From Aestuariimicrobium soli (GTDB lineage Bacteria; Actinomycetota; Actinomycetes; Propionibacteriales; Propionibacteriaceae), in contig NZ_JBPJSQ010000006.1 in NCBI RefSeq assembly GCF_051192575.1, forward strand, positions 434,001-498,000: a stretch of 64,000 nucleotides of DNA. The letters run 5' to 3'. The notes beneath the pieces were generated by a model. It was given only the letters and a program-made list of their open reading frames with translations. It had not been told where the DNA came from and made no database searches. Position 1 is the stretch's first letter; each line of letters opens with the position of its first letter. Below are positions 25,493-33,109 of this stretch, one piece after another. A program made the position numbers and the translations under genes.

Positions 25493-26749
25493 GTGACCAC
25501 CGACGCCGACACCGCCCTGACCCGGGCCCACCGCGACGAGTGGGCCCGGCTGGTGGCCTCGCTCACCCGCCGCTTCGGCAGTCTCGACGTGGCCGAGGAG
25601 GCCACCGCCGAGGCATTCGCGGTGGCCGCCGAGCACTGGCGCGCCCACGGTGTGCCCCCCAACCCTGGCGGCTGGCTGAGCACCACCGCCAGCCGCAAGG
25701 CGCTCGACCGGCTGCGCCGCGACCAGGTCGGGCGCCGCAAGCTGCAGGAGGCAGCCATGCTCGACGAGCAGCTCGCCGACGAGCCCCCACCCGACCCGAC
25801 AGGTGAGGGAACTCTCGACCTGGCCACCGATGATCGCCTGCGCCTGGTGTTCACCTGTGCCCACCCCGCCCTATCGATGGAGGCTCGCGTCGCCCTCACC
25901 CTGCGCCTGCTGGGCGGACTGACCGTTCCCGAGATCGCGTCGGCCTTTCTGGTGCCCGACACCACCATGGGGCAGCGGATCACCCGCGCCAAGCGCAAGA
26001 TCGCCGCCGCCGGAATCCCCTACCGGGTGCCGTCCGCGACCGACCTGCCCGAGCGCCTCGACGGAGTGCTGGCCGTGCTCTACCTGGTCTTCAACGAGGG
26101 CTACCTCTCGTCCTCGCCGACGGCCGCCCCGATCCGCGTCGACCTGACGGGCGAGGCGATCCGACTCACGGGGCTGCTGCACGCCCTGATGCCGGACGAG
26201 GGTGAGGTGGCGGGCCTGCTGGCGCTGATGCTGCTCATCGAGGCCCGCCGGGAGGCGCGGGTGGACTCGTCCGGGGTGCTGCTCAGGCTGGACGAGCAGG
26301 ACCGCGACCGGTGGGACCGCGACCTGATCGCGCGCGGGCAGGGGCTGGTGCGGGCGCGGATAGCCACCGGCGTGGCGCCCGGCCGGTATCAACTGATGGC
26401 GGCGATCAACGCGGTGCACACGCATGCCCGCCGCGCCCCCGACACCGACTGGTCGCAGATCGTGGTGCTCTACGGGCAGTTGATGCGACTTGACCCGTCG
26501 CCGATCGTGGCCCTGAACCGCGCGGTCGCGGTGGCCGAGGTCGACGGACCACAGGTGGGGTTGGCGCTCGTGGATCGCCTGGGCGACGCCCTCGACGGCT
26601 ACCACCCGTTCCACGTGGCCCGCGCCGACCTGCTGAGCCGGCTCGGGCGACCCGATGAAGCCGGTGCCGCCTACGACCGCGCCCTCGCACTGGCGACCAA
26701 CACCGCCGAGATCGCCCACCTGACGCGGCGCCGAGCCGAGCTCGGCTGA
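25493..26749 (+). CDS. ECF42-family RNA polymerase sigma factor
   Basis: 418 aa, long for an ECF factor. Sigma region 2 (about 10-85: TLTRRFGSLDVAEEATAEAF, WLSTTASRKALDRLRR) and region 4 (ALTLRLLGGLTVPEIASAFL) precede a C-terminal domain of about 220 residues with TPR-like helices (ALNRAVAVAEVDGP). This extension is typical of ECF42, which lacks an anti-sigma gene and appears to be controlled through this domain. I use the GTG at 25493; a TTG at 25454 is in frame. It pairs with the DGPF gene. Confidence 0.9.
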   Translation: MTTDADTALTRAHRDEWARLVASLTRRFGSLDVAEEATAEAFAVAAEHWRAHGVPPNPGGWLSTTASRKALDRLRRDQVGRRKLQEAAMLDEQLADEPPPDPTGEGTLDLATDDRLRLVFTCAHPALSMEARVALTLRLLGGLTVPEIASAFLVPDTTMGQRITRAKRKIAAAGIPYRVPSATDLPERLDGVLAVLYLVFNEGYLSSSPTAAPIRVDLTGEAIRLTGLLHALMPDEGEVAGLLALMLLIEARREARVDSSGVLLRLDEQDRDRWDRDLIARGQGLVRARIATGVAPGRYQLMAAINAVHTHARRAPDTDWSQIVVLYGQLMRLDPSPIVALNRAVAVAEVDGPQVGLALVDRLGDALDGYHPFHVARADLLSRLGRPDEAGAAYDRALALATNTAEIAHLTRRRAELG

Positions 26750-26909
26750 GCGCTGGTGTGGGACATGCGCACCTGAACGGGCCTTCGCAGCCCGTGAGGG
26801 GAACGAACCCCGATTCGGGTGCACTTTTCGCACACTTTTCACCGCCACCACGCACCCACCCCCGCGACCACGCCCGCGCCCTCATCTGCGCCGAACCCAC
26901 CGGTGACGG

Positions 26910-26915
26910 TAAGTT
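26910..26915 (+). promoter_or_regulatory. -10-like hexamer (TAAGTT) before the SDR gene
   Basis: TAAGTT ends 7 nt before ATG 26923. This would be the promoter of the ether-lipid-like operon. Confidence 0.45.
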
Positions 26916-26922
26916 GGGCCGC

Positions 26923-27702
26923 ATGGCGACAGCACTCGTGACCGGCGGCACAGCCGGCATCGGCAACGCGTTCTGCCGACACCTCGCAGCGCGGGGCTAC
27001 GACCTGGTGGTCGTCGCCCGCGATGTCGAGCGCATGACCACCCTGGCCACCGAGCTGCACCAGGCCTACGGCGCCGAGGTCGAGGTGTTCCCCGCCGACC
27101 TGAGCGTGGCCGATGACGTCACCCGCGTGGCCGATCGCCTCGAAGACGCCGAGCGCCCCGTCGAGCTGCTGGTGAACAATGCCGGCTTCGGCCTGCACGC
27201 CAAACTGCTCGACAAGGCCGAACTCGGCCTGCAGCGCCGGGCCATGGACGTGATGTGCTGGGCCGTGCTCGAACTCTCCACGGCGGCCGCTCGGGCGATG
27301 AAGGCCCGCGGCCACGGCACCATCATCAACGTGGCCTCGACGAGTGCCTGGATCATGTCGGGCAACTACTCGGCCGTGAAGTCCTGGTGCCTCGCGTTCA
27401 GCCAGGGTCTGGCCAACGAACTGCACGGCACCGGCGTGAAGGTCTCGGCACTGTGCCCCGGGTGGGTGCACACCGAGTTCCACGACCGCGCGGGCATCAA
27501 CGCCGGCACCCTTCCCGACATCGTCTGGGTCGACGTCGACACCCTCGTGCAGCAGTCGCTGGACGATGCCGAGGCCGGCCGCATCATCTCGATCCCCACC
27601 CTGAAGTGGAAGGTCGCGATCCAGATCGCCCAGCACGCACCCCGGTGGTCGATGCGCGCCGTCTCGCGCATGCTCTCGTCCAGCAGACAGAAGAAGAAGT
27701 GA
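26923..27702 (+). CDS. SDR-family oxidoreductase (possible acyl/alkyl-DHAP reductase)
   Basis: 259 aa. Classical SDR features are TGGTAGIG (cofactor loop), LVNNAGFG and the catalytic Y-S-A-V-K near residue 150 with a preceding Ser (NVASTSAW). VARD after strand 2 suggests NADP(H) preference. It overlaps the acyltransferase gene by 4 nt. In mammals the reductase of ether-lipid synthesis, DHRS7B, is an SDR, so a role as 1-acyl/alkyl-DHAP reductase fits the neighbours; this is inference. Other lipid ketoreductions are possible. Confidence 0.85.
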   Translation: MATALVTGGTAGIGNAFCRHLAARGYDLVVVARDVERMTTLATELHQAYGAEVEVFPADLSVADDVTRVADRLEDAERPVELLVNNAGFGLHAKLLDKAELGLQRRAMDVMCWAVLELSTAAARAMKARGHGTIINVASTSAWIMSGNYSAVKSWCLAFSQGLANELHGTGVKVSALCPGWVHTEFHDRAGINAGTLPDIVWVDVDTLVQQSLDDAEAGRIISIPTLKWKVAIQIAQHAPRWSMRAVSRMLSSSRQKKK

Positions 27703-28532
27703 GCCCCAAGTCCGACGAGCAGAAGGGCCGCCGCCGCTACACCTCGCCGATGCAGCGGGCCGCGCGCTCCGCCACCCGCATCCTGCTGCTCAAGCCGTTC
27801 GTGTGGCGGCTGCTCGACGTGCGCGTGCACGGGGTCGACCGGCTCGCCAACTGCCCCGACACGTTCGTGGTGGTGGGCAACCACGCCTCCCACCTCGACG
27901 CCCCGCTGATCTTCGGCGGCCTGCCCGGGCGACTGTCGAAGTACCTGTCGACCGGCGCCGCCGCCGACTACTTCTTCACCAAGTGGTACACGGCCGCCTA
28001 CACCTCGCTGATGTTCAACGCCTTCCCGATCGAGCGGGGCTCGAAGTCGACCTCGGACGACAAGAAGAAGAACTCGCGCCGGGGGCTGGCCGCCGCGCTG
28101 CTCGCCGACGGGGTGCCGATCCTGCTCTTCGCCGAGGGCACCCGCTCGCGCACGGGGGCCATGGGTCCCTTCAAGCCGGGGGCCGCCGCCCTGGCGATCA
28201 GCCGCAACGTCCCGGTGGTGCCGGTGGCCCTGGTGGGCGCCTATGCCGCGTGGCCCCACCATCAGAACCACCTGCCGAAGGGCCGTCCGCCCGTGCACGT
28301 GGTGTTCGGCGAACCGATGTTCCCGGTGCCCGGCGAGATCGCGCACAAGTTCAACGAGCGGGTGCGGCGGCGCGTGATCGAACTGCACGACACGACGGCG
28401 CGCGCGTACGGCATGAAGACGCTGGCAGAGTATGCACGTACCGTGGCCATCGAGAAGATGCAGGCACAGGTCGAGGCCGGCAAACCAAGCCCGACCACCG
28501 AAAACACGACCAAGACTGACGACAAGAACTGA
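27699..28532 (+). CDS. PlsC-type lysophospholipid/DHAP acyltransferase
   Basis: 277 aa. Acyltransferase motif I is GNHASHLDAP and motif III is FAEGTRSRTG, with VVPVALVGAY as motif IV. No clear membrane helix; a basic N-terminus may bind the membrane. The family transfers acyl groups to glycerol-phosphate backbones. Its GTG start overlaps the SDR stop (GTGA), and alkyl-DHAP synthase follows after 9 nt, so DHAP or lyso-ether-phosphatidate is a plausible acceptor. The Lys/Thr-rich tail is hydrophilic. Confidence 0.88.
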   Translation: MSPKSDEQKGRRRYTSPMQRAARSATRILLLKPFVWRLLDVRVHGVDRLANCPDTFVVVGNHASHLDAPLIFGGLPGRLSKYLSTGAAADYFFTKWYTAAYTSLMFNAFPIERGSKSTSDDKKKNSRRGLAAALLADGVPILLFAEGTRSRTGAMGPFKPGAAALAISRNVPVVPVALVGAYAAWPHHQNHLPKGRPPVHVVFGEPMFPVPGEIAHKFNERVRRRVIELHDTTARAYGMKTLAEYARTVAIEKMQAQVEAGKPSPTTENTTKTDDKN

Positions 28533-28541
28533 GGGGTTCAC

Positions 28542-30305
28542 ATGCTGGGCGTCAAGAACCAGAAGTGGTGGGGCTGGGGCGACGAGGGCAAGGGGTTCAC
28601 GTACGACAACAAGCCCAAGTTCCCGGGCTTCGTGATGGACAAGCTGGGCGTCGACATCACCACCATGAACCCGGTCACCCCCGACTTCCGTGACCTCGAC
28701 GTGCCCAAGAGCCAGCTCACCGACGACCTCAAGGGTGCGCTCGTCGCGGCCCTGGGCGCCGAGAAGTTCGTGGTGCTCGACGACGAGTGTCGCGTCGCCC
28801 ACGCCTATGGCAAGGGCATTCGCGACCTGGTGCGGGTGCGTCGCGGTGATCTCGGACGAGTGCCCGATGCCGTGCTCTACCCCTCGGACGAGGCCCAGGT
28901 CATCGCCGTGGTGGCGGCGGCAGAGGCGGCCGACGCCGTGGTGATCCCCTACGGTGGCGGCTCGAACATCGTGGCCGCGCTCGAGGCCCTGCCCTCGGAG
29001 ACCCGCCAGGTGCTCAGCATCGACATGGGTCGCATGAACAAGGTGCTCGAGATCGATGAGCAGTCGGGTCTGGCCCGCATCCAGGCCGGCGCGCTCGGCC
29101 CCGACATGGAGGCCCAGCTCAACGCCAAGGGCTGGACGATGGGCCACTTCCCCGACTCGTTCATGTGGTCGACCGTCGGCGGCTGGATCGCCACCCGCAG
29201 CTCGGGCATGCAGTCCGACAAGTACGGCGACATCGCCGAGATCACCCGCGGGCTGCGCATGGTCATGCCCGGCGGCCGGGTGCTGCAGCTTCGTCCGTTG
29301 CCCTCGAGCTCGTCGGGCCCGTCGGTGCGCGAGATGGTGCTCGGGTCGGAGGGACGACTCGGCATCATCACCGAGGCGTGGATGAACGTGCACCGCAAGC
29401 CCGAGGTGCGCGAGATCCAGGCGTACTTCTTCGCCACCTACGAGGACGGCCTGCGCGCCGCCGAGGAGATCTGCCATTCCGATGCGGCGCCCTTCCTGGT
29501 GCGCGTCAGCGACAACAACGAGACCCAGTTCTCGATGTCGACCGCGAAGCCGTCGGGCAAGATCTCCAGCCTGGGCAGCCAGGTGATCCAGAAGCTGATG
29601 GAGCGCAAGGGCTGGGATCTGGGCAAGATCTGCCTCAGCTTCATCGGCTACGAGGGTTCGGCCACGCACGTGCGCTACACCAAGTCGATCGTCACCAAGA
29701 TCGTGGCCAAGCACAACGGCATGGGCGTCGGCAAGGGTCCGGGCGCGATGTACGACCAGAAGAAGTACGACGTGCCCCAGATTCGTGACTTCCTGCTGTC
29801 TGCGGGCATTCCCGCCGACGTCAGCGAGACCGCGACCCCCTGGTCGAAGGCCGAGGAGATCCACACCGAGACCGTGAAGCGGGCCGAGGAGGCCTTCGCG
29901 GCCACCGGTCACCGCGGCTACATCATGTGCCACATCTCGCACAGCTACCGCGGCGGCGCCTGCCAGTACTTCACGTTCGCGGTGGCCGACGGCACCGAGT
30001 CGAACCTGGAGAGCTACGACACCGTCAAGCGCGCGGTGCAGCAGTCGTTCATGGACCACGGCGGCACCGTCTCGCACCACCACGGCGTGGGCGAGGAGCA
30101 CAGCCCGTGGATGGACCAGGACATCTCCGAGGCCGGCGTGCACATCCAGCGCACCCTGTTCGACGGCATCGACCCGACGGGCTTCCTCAACCCGGGCAAG
30201 ATCGTGCACGACGGCGAGCCCGGCTGGACCTCGAACTCTCTGCCTCGCGCCGAGTACGACGCGTGGCTGGCGGGTCGTCCGGGTGGCGCGTCGACGGACG
30301 CATGA
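28542..30305 (+). CDS. Alkyldihydroxyacetonephosphate synthase (AGPS)-like FAD enzyme
   Basis: 587 aa. The N-terminus NQKWWGWGDEGKGF matches AGPS (W-GWG). The FAD-binding PCMH domain has YGGGSNIVAALE and TVGGWIATRSSGMQSDKYGDI. The C-terminal cap carries VSHHHGVGEEHSPW, the triple-His loop needed for catalysis in AGPS. AGPS swaps the acyl chain of acyl-DHAP for a fatty alcohol, forming the ether bond. Bacterial homologues also include lactate-type oxidases, but these lack this combination. It overlaps the next gene by 4 nt. Confidence 0.87.
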   Translation: MLGVKNQKWWGWGDEGKGFTYDNKPKFPGFVMDKLGVDITTMNPVTPDFRDLDVPKSQLTDDLKGALVAALGAEKFVVLDDECRVAHAYGKGIRDLVRVRRGDLGRVPDAVLYPSDEAQVIAVVAAAEAADAVVIPYGGGSNIVAALEALPSETRQVLSIDMGRMNKVLEIDEQSGLARIQAGALGPDMEAQLNAKGWTMGHFPDSFMWSTVGGWIATRSSGMQSDKYGDIAEITRGLRMVMPGGRVLQLRPLPSSSSGPSVREMVLGSEGRLGIITEAWMNVHRKPEVREIQAYFFATYEDGLRAAEEICHSDAAPFLVRVSDNNETQFSMSTAKPSGKISSLGSQVIQKLMERKGWDLGKICLSFIGYEGSATHVRYTKSIVTKIVAKHNGMGVGKGPGAMYDQKKYDVPQIRDFLLSAGIPADVSETATPWSKAEEIHTETVKRAEEAFAATGHRGYIMCHISHSYRGGACQYFTFAVADGTESNLESYDTVKRAVQQSFMDHGGTVSHHHGVGEEHSPWMDQDISEAGVHIQRTLFDGIDPTGFLNPGKIVHDGEPGWTSNSLPRAEYDAWLAGRPGGASTDA

Positions 30306-30832
30306 CCGCCCAGACGACAGGGGTCAGCACGAAAGGGGTCGAAGCGGTGGAGGTCAAGGTTCGTCGCGTGCCCGAACAGCCGGTGATCAGCGTCACCAGC
30401 ACGGTGCGGGTGGGGCAGATCGACCAGCACATCGAGCGCGCCTCGGGGGTGCTGGCCGCTCTGGCGGAGCCGGTCGGGCCGGTGTTCGTGCTGTACCACG
30501 GTGAGGTCTCCGACGTGACGGCCAACCCGGTCGAGGTCTGTCAGCCGGTGGCCTCACTCGACGGGCTGCCCGCCTCGGACGACGTCGTCGCCCGGGTCGA
30601 GCCGGAGCACGTCGAGGCCTACGTGACCATCACCAAGGCCGAGACGGACTATCCCGAGATCATGGGCGCCTACGGGGCGGTCGACCTGTGGGTCAACCGC
30701 CGCCGCGTCGAGGTGTCGGCCTCACCGCGCGAGGTCTACTTCGCCGACTTCGCCACGGCCCGGCTCGACGAGTTGGTCTGCGACGTCGCCTTCCCCATCG
30801 AGGGCTACCAGGGGTCGCTGGACGACCACTGA
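30302..30832 (+). CDS. GyrI-like small-molecule-binding domain protein
   Basis: 176 aa. The sequence fits the GyrI-like/AraC effector-binding fold: VKVRRVPEQPVISVTSTV at the start, PVFVLYHGEV in the middle and CDVAFPIEG at the end. No DNA-binding domain is fused. Members bind hydrophobic or cationic ligands, and some are hydrolases. Being in the last position of this lipid operon, with an ATGA overlap, it might bind a lipid intermediate. Confidence 0.75.
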   Translation: MTAQTTGVSTKGVEAVEVKVRRVPEQPVISVTSTVRVGQIDQHIERASGVLAALAEPVGPVFVLYHGEVSDVTANPVEVCQPVASLDGLPASDDVVARVEPEHVEAYVTITKAETDYPEIMGAYGAVDLWVNRRRVEVSASPREVYFADFATARLDELVCDVAFPIEGYQGSLDDH

Positions 30833-30860
30833 GGGTGCGGCCGCCCCCGCCCGCCCCCTT

Positions 30861-31013
30861 CCCGCGTTTGCCTGCCGAGCGTGCGTTTGCCCGCCCCCGC
30901 CCCGCGTTTGCCTGCCGAGCGTGCGTTTGCCCTTGTTCCAGCAGAGGCAAGAGCAGGTTCGAGAGGCAAACGGGCGGCGCAGCAGGCAAACGGGCGGCGC
31001 GGCAGGCAAACCG
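30861..31013. repeat. Direct and inverted repeats, GTTTGCC family
   Basis: A 40-bp unit containing CGCGTTTGCCTGCCGAGCG is present twice in direct order (from 30861 and 30901). It is followed by inverted units AGGCAAACGGGCGGCGC at 30963-31013. Together they can fold into several alternative hairpins. It lies between the GyrI-like gene and the DUF559 gene. Confidence 0.8.
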
Positions 31014-31022
31014 GAGGCGGCC

Positions 31023-31934
31023 TCAGCCGGCCCTGCGCCGTCCGCTGGCGATCTCGAATGCCGAGGTGATGCGCTGACGCAGCAGGTACGGGAGGGCGAG
31101 TTCCTCCTTGCCCCAGCGGGCAAACACCCATCCTTGAGCCTCCATCGCCTCCTGCCTGCGCTTCTCGCGCCGCATGACCTCGAAGGGAGTCTCGCCGGGC
31201 CTGGCCAGGTGTCCGTACTTGCCGTCACCGTCGTACTCGCCGAGCACACCCTCGTCCTCCCACCCGAAGTCAGCGAACCCGAGACTCTGTCCGTCGGGGG
31301 TCAGCACCTCGTACTGCTGCTGGGGCTCGGGGATGCCCAGCGCGCGCATCGCGAACAGGCTCCTGGTCTCCATGGGGCTCTCCGAAAAGGCGGACGAGAG
31401 CCACCGCGCCTCTCGGGCCCGGCCGATGCCATGACGTCGGGCCAACAGCTCGAGCACCTCGTCGGTCTGGTCATCGAAGATCGCGAGCGCCCGATCACGG
31501 CGGGCGCTCCACCGGGCAGCGTCCCAGGCGATCAGCCCCGCCTCGAGCCCGCGCACCCGCGTGAGGTCGACGACCGTGCGGGCGCGGGTGGTGACGAGCT
31601 GACCATCGACGGTGATCACGTGGTGCTCCGGCAGGGGGCCGCTGAGGGCCAGCTCCTCGCCGTGGCGTCGGGATCGTCCGCCGCCGGGACGCACGGTGAT
31701 GACGCGAGCCGGCACGGACTTCACGGGCAGGCCGTGCACCAGGGCCGCCGACTCGAGGGCGAGGGCATGGGTACGAACCGAGGCCATGGCCCGATGACGG
31801 TCGAGCGGCGGCAGCTCGTCGGTGGCCCACAAGCCTCGGGTGAGCCGGACGAGTGACCCCTCCCTGCGCTGCCGTCGGATGTCCTGAGCAGTGAGACCTC
31901 GACGGAGAAGCTCCCCAGTGGTGATCGGTTCCAT
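31023..31934 (-). CDS. AbiEi-like/DUF559 domain protein
   Basis: 303 aa. The N-terminus (LLRRGLTAQDIRRQRREGSLVRLTRGLWA) resembles the winged-helix domain of AbiEi-type antitoxins. The C-terminal third (ADFGWEDEGVLGEYDGDGKYG ... RREKRRQEAMEAQGW) is a Vsr/PD-(D/E)XK-like DUF559 domain with Asp and Glu spaced as in nuclease cores. Such solitary genes are common in actinobacteria and their function is unknown. No toxin gene is adjacent. Repeat clusters lie on both sides. Confidence 0.75.
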   Translation of the reverse strand: MEPITTGELLRRGLTAQDIRRQRREGSLVRLTRGLWATDELPPLDRHRAMASVRTHALALESAALVHGLPVKSVPARVITVRPGGGRSRRHGEELALSGPLPEHHVITVDGQLVTTRARTVVDLTRVRGLEAGLIAWDAARWSARRDRALAIFDDQTDEVLELLARRHGIGRAREARWLSSAFSESPMETRSLFAMRALGIPEPQQQYEVLTPDGQSLGFADFGWEDEGVLGEYDGDGKYGHLARPGETPFEVMRREKRRQEAMEAQGWVFARWGKEELALPYLLRQRITSAFEIASGRRRAG

Positions 31935-31986
31935 GCGCGCCAGCCAACCGCGCGTGAGGCTCGTCCGGAACCCCCCAACGCGAACC

Positions 31987-31995
31987 TGTGGACAA
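31987..31995 (-). promoter_or_regulatory. DnaA-box-like 9-mer upstream of the DUF559 gene
   Basis: TTGTCCACA on the minus strand, 53 bp upstream of ATG 31934. Confidence 0.25.
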
Positions 31996-32004
31996 CTCCC
32001 GCCC

Positions 32005-32182
32005 TGTTTGCCTGCCGAACGTGCGTTTGCCTCCCCATCCCGGGCGCGTCTGCCCCCCATCCCGGGCGCGTCTGCCTCCCCCATCCCGTCGCGTTTGCCC
32101 CCCATCCCGTCGCGTTTGCCTGCTCTGCGTGTGTTTGCCCCTGCTGCAACAAGGGCACATGCACCTTCAGCAGGCAAACGCG
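32005..32182. repeat. Tandem and inverted repeats, GTTTGCC family
   Basis: It opens with GTTTGCCTGCCGAACGTGCG, continues with four near-copies of a 20-24-bp unit (CCCCATCCCGGGCGCGTCTGC or CCCCATCCCGTCGCGTTTGC), and ends with an inverted AGGCAAACGCGATG. The gap 31935-32220 holds no gene. Confidence 0.8.
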
Positions 32183-32220
32183 ATGAGACGGCGGCGGGGG
32201 ATGGGCGGGCGGCGGGCGGC

Positions 32221-33015
32221 TCAGGACGGGATCGTCAGGGTCGCCACCACCGGCCAGTGGTCGCTCGGCCAGACTCCCCCGGGCCGGTCGGTGACGATCT
32301 CGGACGAGCCGACGCCCACGTCGGAACTCGCCAGGATCCAGTCGATCCACACCGGGAGATCGCTCTCGACGCCAGGCTCGCTGTAGCCGTGGAAGGTGTC
32401 CACACCCCGACCGAGATCACCGTCGACCGTCGCGAGAAAGGCGTCGCCGAACCCGTCTTCGGTGAACTCGTGCCACGCCCGGGCCTCGCCGGCAGCGCAG
32501 TTGAAGTCGCCGGTGACGATGGTGGCCCGGCGCGGCAGGCGCGAGCGGATCAACCGGCAGCCCTGCACGCGTGCCTCCTCGCTGACGTGGTCGAGGTGGG
32601 TGTTCGCCACCGTGAACCGTTCGCCGGTGGCACGCACCACCAGATCCGCGATCACGGCGATGCGCGTGCACGAGGAGTCCCAGCTGCGGGAGCCGAGCTC
32701 GTCCGGGGTCTCCGAGAGCGTGAACTGGCTCCAGTCGGCCACGTCGAGCACGTCGGTGTCGACCAGGATCGCCGAGTACTCGCCCTGCTGGCCGCGCTCG
32801 CGCCCGGTGCCGATGCGCTGGTAGTGGGGCAACTCGGCCAGGAGCAACTCCCACTGCGGGTCGCAGCCCTCCTGGGTGCCGACCACCGCGGGACGGCGTT
32901 GGCGCAGCACCTCGATCGCGGCCGGCAGGCGGGTGGGCCAGTGATCGGGGTCGTCGGCTTCGACGCCGCGGACGGGGGTGCGCAGGTTGACGGTCATCAC
33001 GTCGAGGGTGGCCAT
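32221..33015 (-). CDS. Endonuclease/exonuclease/phosphatase (EEP) family hydrolase
   Basis: 264 aa. EEP motifs: MTVNLR, VGTQEG (metal Glu), NTHLDHVSEEAR, TGDFN and SDHWPVVATL with the catalytic His. No signal peptide. The nearest members hydrolyse small phosphodiesters or phosphate esters; the substrate is unknown. A GGTGGAGG site precedes the ATG. It is divergent from femX. Confidence 0.88.
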   Translation of the reverse strand: MATLDVMTVNLRTPVRGVEADDPDHWPTRLPAAIEVLRQRRPAVVGTQEGCDPQWELLLAELPHYQRIGTGRERGQQGEYSAILVDTDVLDVADWSQFTLSETPDELGSRSWDSSCTRIAVIADLVVRATGERFTVANTHLDHVSEEARVQGCRLIRSRLPRRATIVTGDFNCAAGEARAWHEFTEDGFGDAFLATVDGDLGRGVDTFHGYSEPGVESDLPVWIDWILASSDVGVGSSEIVTDRPGGVWPSDHWPVVATLTIPS

Positions 33016-33097
33016 GCCTCCACCCTTCCATGCGACCGTCGCCCGGGGCCGAAGTGGTCAGGCTTCTTGCCCGCAGCCCCGCGACAGCCCTGCCCGA

Positions 33098-33103
33098 TAG
33101 ATT
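33098..33103 (+). promoter_or_regulatory. -10 hexamer (TAGATT), leaderless femX start
   Basis: TAGATT is followed by 6 nt and GTG 33110. Confidence 0.55.
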
Positions 33104-33109
33104 GGGCCC

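Noticed and set aside
27366..30209. 2.8-kb open frame on the minus strand opposite the ether-lipid-like operon
   Set aside because: Composition is that of an antisense frame; the plus strand encodes three recognisable enzymes with coupled starts.
30861..32182. CRISPR array
   Set aside because: The repeats are irregular, inverted as well as direct, and lack uniform spacers or cas genes.
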